Below are positions 8,566 through 16,581 of a stretch of 64,000 nucleotides of DNA, in pieces (positions within the stretch are counted from its first letter, which is position 1; the number at the start of each line of letters is the position of its first letter). The stretch covers positions 1-64,000 of the forward strand of contig JAPLFQ010000021.1 of NCBI GenBank assembly GCA_026390595.1, given 5' to 3'. The notes beneath the pieces were generated by a model that saw only the letters and a program-made list of their open reading frames with translations, ran no database searches and was not told the origin of the DNA. A program made the translations under genes and the position numbers. Origin of the DNA: Ignavibacteriales bacterium (GTDB taxonomy: Bacteria; Bacteroidota; Ignavibacteria; UBA10030).

Positions 8566-9885
8566 CTAAAAGAGTCTGAGTTGTTGACTGAGGAGATAGT
8601 TTACCCTGACGAAAAACCGCATGTCGCTGTTATAGATCTTGTTCTGGATCCACTGCGCCTGCACATCGACCGAGAAAGCCCGTGAAGGACGATACACGGC
8701 ACCGACCGCAACGCTGAGAGCATCATCCAGCTTGGAGGAGTATTCACTCAACTTATAATGTGCGTAACCGAGAAGCAGAGTCGGCGTCAGTTTGTTCTCA
8801 AGCAGCGGATAACCAAGGTTCAGCGATGCGGCGCTCAACTCCCCGCCGTCTCCGTTATCCCGCGTGAGACTCATCGAAACATGTTCTCCGTTGACTCCGA
8901 CGGTGATTTGGTTCTGTGTCGCATCGTTGTAGGAAACGGTGCCGTATTTCGCAAACACCTGCCAGTACTGACCGATGGCGTATTCAGCTCCCGCCTCATA
9001 TTCTTTCAAAGAGTTGAACGTGAACACCGAAAAGATCGAATTATAAAGCAGCCGCGGATCACGCTGGATGTACTCGCCGGTCAGGCTCAGCGGTTGCAGT
9101 GCTTTGACGTTCAGGTTTACAAACGGACTGACCCGGGCAAATACCTGCATGCGGGAGTTCTTCTCCGACAGGAGATCATAGTCAAACCGTCCGTACCCCG
9201 AAACGACGTCGGTGTATTCCAGGTTGATGTCGCCGCTGAGATATTCTTCCGCCGCGGCAGAGGGCTTGATCTCGATCGGGTACGGATTGAAGAGGGAGTC
9301 CCGGCGAATGCCGATGTATGTTTCGGGTCTGAGATGCTTCTGCATGTAGCTCACCGAGACCTGAGCAAAGTCCGCTGGCGAAGCAACGAGCTGAGCACCC
9401 GTCATGTAGTTGTCCCCCGCGTTGTTGATCAACGCCATCTTGTAGCGTTCCGACGGAAGAGCACCGTAGTACCCGACGAGCTTGAGCCGGGAATCAAGGA
9501 ACTTGAGCGAGGCGAGTCCGCCGTCGATCGTTCCCGACCCGACGCCGGCAAAGATCGCCTGACGCCCCATGCTCACGTCCGCCATGTTCCCGATGTTGGA
9601 GGCTTTGAAAAAGAAATTGTAGACCCTCAGCGTCCCCTCATTCTTCGCAGGTCCGGTGAAATCATTGAAGCCCTGCATGTAGGTATTGAACGAGAGTTTC
9701 TCGCCTGCAAGCGAGAGCTGGATGGTCTGATATCCGAACAGGTGCTGTGAGGACGTACCGATTGAGTCCTGACGCTCCCAGGCATAGGCCGACGTAACAA
9801 ACCGGACCTGCAGTCGCTGGGCAAACGCACCCGAAACGGAAAGGGCGATGAGACAGGTGACAACCAGGAGTTTCTTCATAAGCAT
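8566..9885 (-). CDS. Outer-membrane beta-barrel porin-like protein
   Basis: 439 residues. A clean signal peptide (MKKLLVVTCLIALSVSGAFAQ) is followed by alternating polar/aromatic segments typical of transmembrane beta-strands. The protein ends with FVRVNYLLSQQLRLF, close to the usual aromatic C-terminal strand signature. No enzymatic motif was seen. It sits between multihaem cytochrome genes (14-haem and 9-haem downstream, small membrane protein upstream). That suggests the barrel part of a porin-cytochrome complex, which passes electrons through the outer membrane in Geobacter and Shewanella. The family assignment rests on overall pattern and context, not a recognised signature. Confidence 0.8.
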   Translation of the reverse strand: MLMKKLLVVTCLIALSVSGAFAQRLQVRFVTSAYAWERQDSIGTSSQHLFGYQTIQLSLAGEKLSFNTYMQGFNDFTGPAKNEGTLRVYNFFFKASNIGNMADVSMGRQAIFAGVGSGTIDGGLASLKFLDSRLKLVGYYGALPSERYKMALINNAGDNYMTGAQLVASPADFAQVSVSYMQKHLRPETYIGIRRDSLFNPYPIEIKPSAAAEEYLSGDINLEYTDVVSGYGRFDYDLLSEKNSRMQVFARVSPFVNLNVKALQPLSLTGEYIQRDPRLLYNSIFSVFTFNSLKEYEAGAEYAIGQYWQVFAKYGTVSYNDATQNQITVGVNGEHVSMSLTRDNGDGGELSAASLNLGYPLLENKLTPTLLLGYAHYKLSEYSSKLDDALSVAVGAVYRPSRAFSVDVQAQWIQNKIYNSDMRFFVRVNYLLSQQLRLF

Positions 9886-9991
9886 TCAGATTAGTAGTTG
9901 TTGAGATCCTTGCCGCTGGTTCAGAGAAAGAACAATCGTCGGAGGCGGGCACGGTGAAGTTCCCCTCCCGGAGGCCGGCGTTTCGGTGCTG

Positions 9992-10393
9992 TCAACGCCT
10001 GTTCGAAGCCATGAACCACGGTCCGATAATCTCCGTGGCCAGCACCATGATCCAGATTCTTCCGGAGAGCAGATTATAGTCGCTCAAAATCGATCTCCAA
10101 GGGATATCGAGGACATAGTGCTCAAACAAACAATCAACACTTACCGTCAATGCCGCCCAAAACGATCCGATGATGAACAAGTCGGTATTGTCATAGTCTC
10201 TAAGAAGCTTGTTGACCAGGACCGAGGACGACAGTAAAACAACAATCATCAGCATCAGCACGCTCAGCACGTGCGAGGTATGCTCTCCTATCCTTGGAAT
10301 CAAGAACAGGCTCCGGAACATGCCATTCATCGATGCCGCTATTGCGACAAACAGCCAAACTTCAAGAGATTTCTGGACCGCATTTCTGTCCAT
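9992..10393 (-). CDS. Small four-helix membrane protein of unknown function
   Basis: 133 residues with about four hydrophobic segments. The block FEHYVLDIPWRSILSDYNLLSGRIWIMVL resembles a conserved hypothetical membrane family that I remember from many bacteria (pattern F-x-H-Y-V...DYN...GR-x-W). I cannot name its function. The start is ATG 10393, preceded by GGGGAAGG; the open frame extends further only because it overlaps the upstream cytochrome gene. It lies between the tetrahaem protein and the porin in the same direction, so it is probably co-transcribed with the electron-transfer genes. Confidence 0.75.
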   Translation of the reverse strand: MDRNAVQKSLEVWLFVAIAASMNGMFRSLFLIPRIGEHTSHVLSVLMLMIVVLLSSSVLVNKLLRDYDNTDLFIIGSFWAALTVSVDCLFEHYVLDIPWRSILSDYNLLSGRIWIMVLATEIIGPWFMASNRR

Positions 10394-10493
10394 CACACCT
10401 TCCCCTCGCGCGTGAACCGAAAGGGAGAGCGGGCGCTGCGACGTCTGGTGCAGCGCCGCTCCTGAAGCAACCTGAGAACACTGCAGCGGGCTC

Positions 10494-11027
10494 TTAGCCC
10501 TTTGGAACTGAGTGCTTGATCTTTCCCCACATCTCCTCAACCTTGAAGGCTTTGTGGGTCGGACTCTTGTCGTTGTGGCAGGTCTTGCACAGTGTCTCGA
10601 CTGCTGCCATGTCTTTGAATTCATGCAGACCAGCGGCAATTGCTTTCGCTTTGTCTTTCATGACTGCCATGTTCTTGTATGCCGATCCTGCACCGTGACA
10701 CACTTCGCATTGCACGCCGTCTTTCACATCAAACGTCTTATCTGCAAGCTTCACATCCACTGCGCCATGGCACTCGAGACATTCCGGGGCTTCTGCAGCA
10801 TTCTTGATGCCTTTTGCTTTGGCAATTTCTGCAGCCTTTTCGCCCGTAAGGGTCTTGTATGCTCCGGCATGCTTGCTCTTCTGCCACACGCCAAACTGAT
10901 TTCCCGTCTTGTCCGCCTTATGGCACATGGAGCACATCTTGACGCCGATGTACTTATTCTGAGCCAATGACGTGAACCCGACGGCAACCATCAGAATCAA
11001 CAGCAGAGTGAGAAAACGGGTTACCAT
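10494..11027 (-). CDS. Tetrahaem cytochrome c554-like protein
   Basis: 177 residues with signal peptide MVTRFLTLLLILMVAVGFTSLAQ. Four CXXCH motifs (CSMCH, CLECH, CEVCH, CKTCH) are present, with the c554-type opening Y-I-G-x-x-x-C-x-x-C-H-K followed by W-x-x-S-x-H-A and the block GVQCEVCHGAGSAY. This family comprises periplasmic electron carriers. A strong AGGAGG precedes ATG 11027. It lies 42 bp after the 11-haem membrane cytochrome and probably shuttles electrons from the inner-membrane complexes to outer-membrane partners (inference). Confidence 0.9.
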   Translation of the reverse strand: MVTRFLTLLLILMVAVGFTSLAQNKYIGVKMCSMCHKADKTGNQFGVWQKSKHAGAYKTLTGEKAAEIAKAKGIKNAAEAPECLECHGAVDVKLADKTFDVKDGVQCEVCHGAGSAYKNMAVMKDKAKAIAAGLHEFKDMAAVETLCKTCHNDKSPTHKAFKVEEMWGKIKHSVPKG

Positions 11028-11069
11028 AGAGAACCTCCTGAGTAGTGGATCGTTGTGGAAATATGGGAG

Positions 11070-12542
11070 TTACTTTCCTCCCAAAGCCTGTCGCCGTTCG
11101 AGCCTTCGGATGAACACATAGAGCGAAACAGCCAGCACGGTGATGGCGAGCGTCGCAAGACCGAGGCCGACTCTGCGGAATACATATTCATCGAGTGCTT
11201 GTACTGCTTCCTGGTTCACCGCAGCCGAAACAACCAAACCCTTGGTCGCCACGTCCCGGAAGCGGGCTTCGTTGAACGCATGCACCATCGTTCTCGACTC
11301 GAGCCGGGCCTGGTGTGCATCCCTCAATTTGTATTTCGCTTCCGAAATCTCCATGCCCTTCTGTTCGGCTTCATCCACCAAAGCAATCGCGTGCTGTTCG
11401 GCTGTTTCAAGGCTGTCGATGAGACCGCGCATCGATCCCGCAGCCGCGAATCCTTTGACGTTCTGGCTCGCGTTGTGGCAGCGGCTGCACACTGCCTCCG
11501 ACGTCACGCCAAGGAGTTTATTGGTGGCAATGATGATCTCGTGATTCCCGTGACACGTCTCGCATTCAGGAAGTTTTCGATCGTCGAATGCCTTCTTATG
11601 CGGACTCGCCGAGAACAGGTCGGCATTAAGAGCGTGACAGGTGCCGCAGACCTTGGAAACCGATGTGATTCCCGGAGGCGTGGCCGCGTGGTTTCCATGA
11701 CAGCTGTTGCAGGCCGGCGCGCCGTTGTCATGTTTCTGCAGCAGCGCAACGCCATGGACGCTTTTCGAAAACTTGTCGAACTGATCTGTGGGAATCTTGT
11801 ATTCCTTCATATACTTCGCATCGCTGTGGCAATGCGCACACGTCGAAGGAATGTTCCCCGGGTATACAGAAGATCTGGTATCCTTTGCAGAAAGGATGTT
11901 GTGACTGCCGTGGCAGCTCGCGCATTGTGCTACCTTCGCATCTCCCTTGACATTTTTCGTCCCGTGGACACTCGTGCGATACTTGTCGAGCTGGTCGACA
12001 GGCAGCGAGGGATTGTAGCTCCTCATGAATGCGGCATCAGCGTGACATTTGGTGCACGTCTTGACAATGTTCAGGGGATAGACAGGTGAAGCAGGATTCT
12101 TTACGGAAACCACGCCATGAGCATTATGGCAGGTGATACACTGAACAATGTGTCCCTTCCCGTTCGTGGCCAGTTTTCCGTGAACACTGATCTCAAGGTT
12201 GGCGTACTGTGTAATCGGAAGCGCAGATCCGAGCTTCTTCATCTGTTCCGCGTCACCGTGGCATCGCGCACAGGCCTCGGAGATTTCATCCCCTTTCGGT
12301 ACTCCGATGAACCCGGCCTTCTTGTCCATCGCTTTTTCCATGTCATCCGTTTGTGCATTGCCGCCATGGCAACCTGCACAGGAAACTCCCTTCGCGTGGT
12401 GGACATCCCGCTTAAAGAGGTCCACGGCCTTGCCGCCGACGGTCTCGTGACACGTCAGGCATTTATCCTCTGTGAACGCCAGACTGAGGGAACAAGTCAG
12501 CAACACGATCGCTGCAGTCAACATACGGGTAGTCTTGCTCAT
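11070..12542 (-). CDS. 11-haem c-type cytochrome with C-terminal membrane anchor
   Basis: 490 residues. A signal peptide ends near SLSLAFTED, and eleven CXXCH motifs follow (CLTCH, CAGCH, CARCH, CITCH, CTKCH, CASCH, CAHCH, CNSCH, CGTCH, CETCH, CSRCH). A long helical segment and a C-terminal transmembrane helix ([18 protein letters not shown]) end in a basic tail. The start codon overlaps the cytochrome b stop codon by 4 bp (ATGA), which implies translational coupling. Its position directly after Rieske and cytochrome b suggests it replaces cytochrome c1/f as electron acceptor of that complex. The open frame upstream of 12542 is only overlap with the cytochrome b gene. Confidence 0.9.
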   Translation of the reverse strand: MSKTTRMLTAAIVLLTCSLSLAFTEDKCLTCHETVGGKAVDLFKRDVHHAKGVSCAGCHGGNAQTDDMEKAMDKKAGFIGVPKGDEISEACARCHGDAEQMKKLGSALPITQYANLEISVHGKLATNGKGHIVQCITCHNAHGVVSVKNPASPVYPLNIVKTCTKCHADAAFMRSYNPSLPVDQLDKYRTSVHGTKNVKGDAKVAQCASCHGSHNILSAKDTRSSVYPGNIPSTCAHCHSDAKYMKEYKIPTDQFDKFSKSVHGVALLQKHDNGAPACNSCHGNHAATPPGITSVSKVCGTCHALNADLFSASPHKKAFDDRKLPECETCHGNHEIIIATNKLLGVTSEAVCSRCHNASQNVKGFAAAGSMRGLIDSLETAEQHAIALVDEAEQKGMEISEAKYKLRDAHQARLESRTMVHAFNEARFRDVATKGLVVSAAVNQEAVQALDEYVFRRVGLGLATLAITVLAVSLYVFIRRLERRQALGGK

Positions 12543-13618
12543 AGGAACCACCCGACGATTGTGAGTGCCAGGATATAGAAGACTACAAAAATCCCAATGT
12601 AATTGATAAGCCGATTGTCCTCGCCGCGTGCAGTTTTCTTGTCCAAGAAAGGAACAAGGAGCCAGAGCGCCCCGGCCACTCCGAAGACGAGGATGCCCAG
12701 CACTTCGCCGTCGAAGAATAGAATTTTCCCGGGGATGTATTTCAGCGTCTGGAACATGAACAGAAAATACCATTCAGGTTTTATGCCAGCAGGGGCCGAG
12801 GCAAATGGATCAGCTTTCTTCCCAAGCTCCCACGGAAAGAAGACAGCCAGAATCGCCAGAAGGTTGAGCACGATAAGCCAGAAGAGCATGTCCCGCAGCA
12901 GAAAGTTCGGGAAGAAGGGCATCGTCTTGCGTTCCGCCGGAGGCACCTTGTCATCGGTCAGAGCCTCGCTCATCCCCTGCCGCTGCACAAGAAGCAGATG
13001 GATGGCAAGAAGCACTGTGAAAATTCCCGGGAGCACAGCGACGTGAAATCCAAAGAACCTCGAAAGCGTGGCGCCCGTGACATCCTCGCCTCCCCGCAAA
13101 AAAACCATGATCGGTTTGCCCACAACCGGAACCGCACCTGCGATGTCCGTTCCGACTTTCGTGGCAAAAAACGCGAGCTCATTCCACGGAAGAAGATATC
13201 CGCTGAATCCAAAGCCCAGCAGGAGAAAGAACATGAGCATGCCCGTGACCCAGGTGATTTCCCTCGGTTTGCGATACGCCTTTTCGAAGAAGACGCTGAA
13301 CATGTGGATCATCGCCGTCAGGATGAACAGATTCGCCGTCCAGCTGTGGATCGACCTGATCAGCCAGCCGAACTGGACCTTTGCCATGATGAAATGAATG
13401 CTCTCGAAGGCAAGCTGTTCACCCCCCTTGTAATACAACAGCAGGAGAATTCCCGTCACTACCTGGATGATGAACAGGAAAAGTGAAACGCCGCCGAAGT
13501 AGTACCAAATCGAATGGCGGTTTACAGGGACGTACTTCTTGCCCATGTATTCCACCAGGCCGCCGAGTTTGACACGCTCGTCGACCCAGTCGTAGAGTTT
13601 GGACCAGAGCGTATTCAT
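12539..13618 (-). CDS. Cytochrome b of a Rieske/cytochrome b complex
   Basis: 359 residues carrying both the four-helix haem-binding part and the C-terminal quinol-site part in one chain. Haem ligand pairs are visible: [11 protein letters not shown]...MIHMF with 13 residues between the His, and GFHVAVL...LAIHLLL with 14 between, the b6f-type spacing. The quinol-oxidation motif appears as [18 protein letters not shown] (PEWY). It takes electrons from quinol at the inner membrane together with the Rieske protein encoded immediately upstream (4-bp ATGA overlap) and probably passes them to the 11-haem protein downstream. Confidence 0.95.
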   Translation of the reverse strand: MNTLWSKLYDWVDERVKLGGLVEYMGKKYVPVNRHSIWYYFGGVSLFLFIIQVVTGILLLLYYKGGEQLAFESIHFIMAKVQFGWLIRSIHSWTANLFILTAMIHMFSVFFEKAYRKPREITWVTGMLMFFLLLGFGFSGYLLPWNELAFFATKVGTDIAGAVPVVGKPIMVFLRGGEDVTGATLSRFFGFHVAVLPGIFTVLLAIHLLLVQRQGMSEALTDDKVPPAERKTMPFFPNFLLRDMLFWLIVLNLLAILAVFFPWELGKKADPFASAPAGIKPEWYFLFMFQTLKYIPGKILFFDGEVLGILVFGVAGALWLLVPFLDKKTARGEDNRLINYIGIFVVFYILALTIVGWFL

Positions 13619-14076
13619 GCTTTTTTCGAGATTGAGATTTCGTCACCTTGGACAACAACTCTGTATTCGTCGAGCGGGCGCGGCGGCGGGCCGGCGACGT
13701 TGCGTCCGTTCAGGTCATAGCGCCCGTTATGGCAGGCGCACCAGATCAACCCCATATCCTTCCGATACTGCACTGTGCAGTCCAGGTGTGTACACGTTGC
13801 TGAGAAAGCTCGAAACTCACCATTCGCGTTCCGGACGAGAATCACCGGCTTGTTACCAAATCGGACAATGGCGCCGCTGTCCTTCTCCATCGCGCTCACC
13901 TTGCCGGCTTTCACGCTGGTGACCTCAACCTCAGCCTGTTTGGGAGGATTCAGATATGCCAAAACAGGATAGAGTACCGCCCCAAGCCACGCAACAAGAC
14001 CACCACCCAGAATGTACTTCAGGAAGTTTCTCCTGTCACTCTCGGGCTGACCCGTGGGCGTTGATTCACTCTTCAT
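13615..14076 (-). CDS. Rieske [2Fe-2S] protein
   Basis: 153 residues. The N-terminus has a twin-arginine-like sequence ([14 protein letters not shown]) followed by a hydrophobic anchor, as in Rieske subunits. The two cluster-binding boxes are CTHLDC and CACHNGRYD, with the usual Cys and His ligands. [11 protein letters not shown] segment forms the Pro loop. The protein is the electron-extracting subunit of a quinol oxidase complex with the cytochrome b whose start codon overlaps its stop. The neighbouring 7-haem protein gene lies 58 bp upstream. Confidence 0.95.
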   Translation of the reverse strand: MKSESTPTGQPESDRRNFLKYILGGGLVAWLGAVLYPVLAYLNPPKQAEVEVTSVKAGKVSAMEKDSGAIVRFGNKPVILVRNANGEFRAFSATCTHLDCTVQYRKDMGLIWCACHNGRYDLNGRNVAGPPPRPLDEYRVVVQGDEISISKKA

Positions 14077-14134
14077 AGTTTCGTGCTTTCTATCGATCCG
14101 ACCAATGATCAGCCAGACATTGACAGCAAGGACA

Positions 14135-15625
14135 TTACTGACCGTTGTGACAGTCGCTGCAATTCATTTCTTTCCAGGCATCGCCAATATCGACGGGATG
14201 CTTATATTCGATTCCTCCCAAATCCAGGCGAAGCTTGTCTTTCTCGAACTGCTGGGCAAGAATCGTATGGCACACATTACAGTCCCGGGAAAGCACTTTT
14301 CCCTGGTCGGAAACATGCTTGCCGTCGTGACACCGGAAACACCCGGGATAGTACATATGACCGATGTTGTCGTTGAACTTCTTCCAGCTCACATGCATTT
14401 CCGGAAAGTAGTCACGGCTGTAGATCTTCTGCAGCTCGGTAACAGTCCGTCCAATCTGAGCGCTCTTCTGGGCCATGACGTCGGGATACGTCGTGCGATA
14501 ATACTCTTCGATCGTCAACTTGATGCTGTCCAGCGCGATTTTCTTCGTGGTGTATGACTTTTCGAGGGCTTTGACAGCGACGCTCTTCACATTGGGCAGC
14601 TCCGGATCGATCCATCCCAGTGACATGATGTGATTCACTGAACGGGCGGGCGGATGGTAGATATGGGACGGCCGGTTGTGACAATCGAGACAGTCCATCC
14701 GGCGCGTCTTCACCTTCTTGAGATCTTCATCGCTCAGCGGATTGTCGGTGGACTTGTACGTGACAACTTTTCCATCAGCCGATTTGATCTGCACCCAAGG
14801 GATCACCTGGCGCTGAGAGTCGAGCGCTGCATAGGTGACCGTATTGGCGATGTTCATGTGCCAGTGAATGCCCGAAGTCGGTCCTGCCTCTGAATTCCCC
14901 CCCCCCACCTTGACAAGCAAATTGAGCGTCCACTTCGAATTCTTTTCATCCGATGTGTAGTACGTGTTCTGGATCTGCTTCTCGCTGAAAAAGTGCTTGG
15001 GCCAGTGGCACTGTTCGCACGTTTCCTGAGCCGGGCGCAAGTTCTCGATCGGCGTCGGGATGGGCCGCGGGAATTTGTTGAAAATCGATGCATATACCTG
15101 ATATGCACCGGAGAGTTTCGAACGGACGAACCAGCCGGCACCGGGTCCGATATGACATTTCACGCACCCCACGCGGGCGTGAGGAGAATTCTGATACGCT
15201 GTGAACTCCGGCTCCATAACGGTATGGCATGTCGTACCGCAGAATGTGTCGGAGTCCGTATGCTCGTATGCCTGATAGCTTCCGAACGCTGAGAGCAAAA
15301 GCAACGCGATCGTAGCTGTCGAGAACACCGCGAAGGCCGTTCTGTGTTTTGGATTATTGAGGTCAATCTGAGGAAGCCTTGTCTCGGGCTTCCCATCGTG
15401 CACGCGTTTTCTCTCACGGAGGATTCCGAAAATCAGGATACACAAACCGATGAGCAGCACCGCCGGAAGCAGCACAAAAGCGATGATTCCCATATACGGC
15501 TTTGGCGATTCGGCCAGAGCTTCGAGCAGCATGAGAAAGAAGATCAGGCCAAGACTGACGAGAGCAACCGCCGCTCCAACAAGCGTGACCGGATTATAGA
15601 ATGACGACGGAAAGATACGTTTCAT
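14135..15625 (-). CDS. Seven-haem NapC/NirT-family quinol dehydrogenase (ImcH-like architecture)
   Basis: 496 residues. Two N-terminal hydrophobic segments (residues 12-37 and 43-68) are followed by a third at about 95-118, and then the haem domain. The first haem site is [13 protein letters not shown], a CX3CH variant of the NapC/NirT site C-x-x-C-H-x-M-x-x. Six CXXCH sites follow (CVKCH, CEQCH, CLDCH, CFRCH, CNVCH, CSDCH). Length and seven haems match Geobacter ImcH, an inner-membrane quinol oxidase for high-potential extracellular electron transfer. ImcH-likeness is judged from architecture only. A run of ten G (14897-14906 on the opposite strand as C) encodes part of VGGGN, a site prone to slippage. 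Confidence 0.88.
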   Translation of the reverse strand: MKRIFPSSFYNPVTLVGAAVALVSLGLIFFLMLLEALAESPKPYMGIIAFVLLPAVLLIGLCILIFGILRERKRVHDGKPETRLPQIDLNNPKHRTAFAVFSTATIALLLLSAFGSYQAYEHTDSDTFCGTTCHTVMEPEFTAYQNSPHARVGCVKCHIGPGAGWFVRSKLSGAYQVYASIFNKFPRPIPTPIENLRPAQETCEQCHWPKHFFSEKQIQNTYYTSDEKNSKWTLNLLVKVGGGNSEAGPTSGIHWHMNIANTVTYAALDSQRQVIPWVQIKSADGKVVTYKSTDNPLSDEDLKKVKTRRMDCLDCHNRPSHIYHPPARSVNHIMSLGWIDPELPNVKSVAVKALEKSYTTKKIALDSIKLTIEEYYRTTYPDVMAQKSAQIGRTVTELQKIYSRDYFPEMHVSWKKFNDNIGHMYYPGCFRCHDGKHVSDQGKVLSRDCNVCHTILAQQFEKDKLRLDLGGIEYKHPVDIGDAWKEMNCSDCHNGQ

Positions 15626-15714
15626 GGGATTTGCGATTATTTTTCAGAAACAACGCTCTGTGACAACAACGATAATACCATCAACACCCTTCATTTGCAA
15701 TGGTTTTCTTGCCT

Positions 15715-16581
15715 TTATTGGTAGGCAAAAAGCATAGCGTAAATGATCCATAGGACTATGCTGAATCCCACAGACAACGCCGTCCAGCCGAAGATGCGAA
15801 TCACCCGGATGACGATCGGCGGATAGGGCTCGACGAGGTTTTCATCAAGCTTCCCTGCCTTCACCAACTCTTCGTACTCAGCCGGCTTGTCTTCCTTCAG
15901 ATCTTCCACAGTCATTCGACCCGTGAAGACGACGATATCCATCGGAAATTTCTCCGGTCGCAGATGGGTATTGAAGAAGTGCACAGTGAATATGAAACCC
16001 ACCGCCAGCAGAGCTTCGTCGCTGTGGATTATTGTCGCCACATTCAAGAGCCATCCCGGGAAGACCCTTGTAAAGAGTTCTGGAAACCAGAGGGTGAGAC
16101 CGGTCGACCCGATGACAGCCATTCCCCAGAACACGGCGAAGTAATCGAATTTCTCCCAATACGTCCATCGGCCATATTCGGGCCTTGGACCCTTCCCGAG
16201 GAACCACTTGAAGTTCCCGATCAGATCCTGGAGGTCTTTCTTGTTGAAGAGCATGGAATCGGGTCCCAGAATCAATGCACGCCACGAACCGTAGATCTTG
16301 TTCTTCATCCTGACGATGTCGACGATGTGTGCGATGAAGATGCCGATCATCGCAACAGCAGCGAGACGGTGAATGTATCCTGCAGATTCGAAACCACCAA
16401 AGAGATGAGAGAGAAACGCTGCCCACCCTGTATAGGCAAATTTCAACGTCATGCCGGTCAGAGCGAGGCTAATAAAGCTCACAATCATGATGACATGGAG
16501 AACGCGGTTCAGCCTCTTAAACCGAAGGAACTGGTGCTCCCCTGCGGCCTGCGCAGTTTCAGGTCCGGTCGCCTTATCCAT
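15715..16581 (-). CDS. Di-haem membrane cytochrome b (HydC/FdnI-like)
   Basis: 288 residues with four to five transmembrane helices. His residues in hydrophobic helices (RVLHVIMIV, YIHRLAAVAMIGIFIAHIVDIV, IHSDEALLAVGFIFTVHFFNTHL) are the expected ligands of two b haems, as in the cytochrome b561/hydrogenase b-type family. It is clearly related to the C-terminal domain of the 13-haem fusion protein encoded two genes upstream (shared pattern: RPEYGRWTYWEK versus KPQFGRFSYIEK). I start at ATG 16581; the first 8 bp overlap the 3' end of the 19-haem gene. It likely forms a quinol-oxidising pair with that 19-haem protein. Confidence 0.9.
   Translation of the reverse strand: MDKATGPETAQAAGEHQFLRFKRLNRVLHVIMIVSFISLALTGMTLKFAYTGWAAFLSHLFGGFESAGYIHRLAAVAMIGIFIAHIVDIVRMKNKIYGSWRALILGPDSMLFNKKDLQDLIGNFKWFLGKGPRPEYGRWTYWEKFDYFAVFWGMAVIGSTGLTLWFPELFTRVFPGWLLNVATIIHSDEALLAVGFIFTVHFFNTHLRPEKFPMDIVVFTGRMTVEDLKEDKPAEYEELVKAGKLDENLVEPYPPIVIRVIRIFGWTALSVGFSIVLWIIYAMLFAYQ

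Noticed and set aside
8758-9750. Plus-strand open frame of 330 codons opposite the porin
   Set aside because: Composition is typical of an antisense frame, and no ribosome site or family was seen. The minus-strand protein has a signal peptide and barrel pattern.
11055-12089. Long plus-strand open frame (344 codons) opposite the 11-haem cytochrome
   Set aside because: It is the complement of a strongly supported gene with signal peptide, eleven CXXCH motifs and a membrane anchor. The plus-strand product is Arg/His/Val-rich with no domain.
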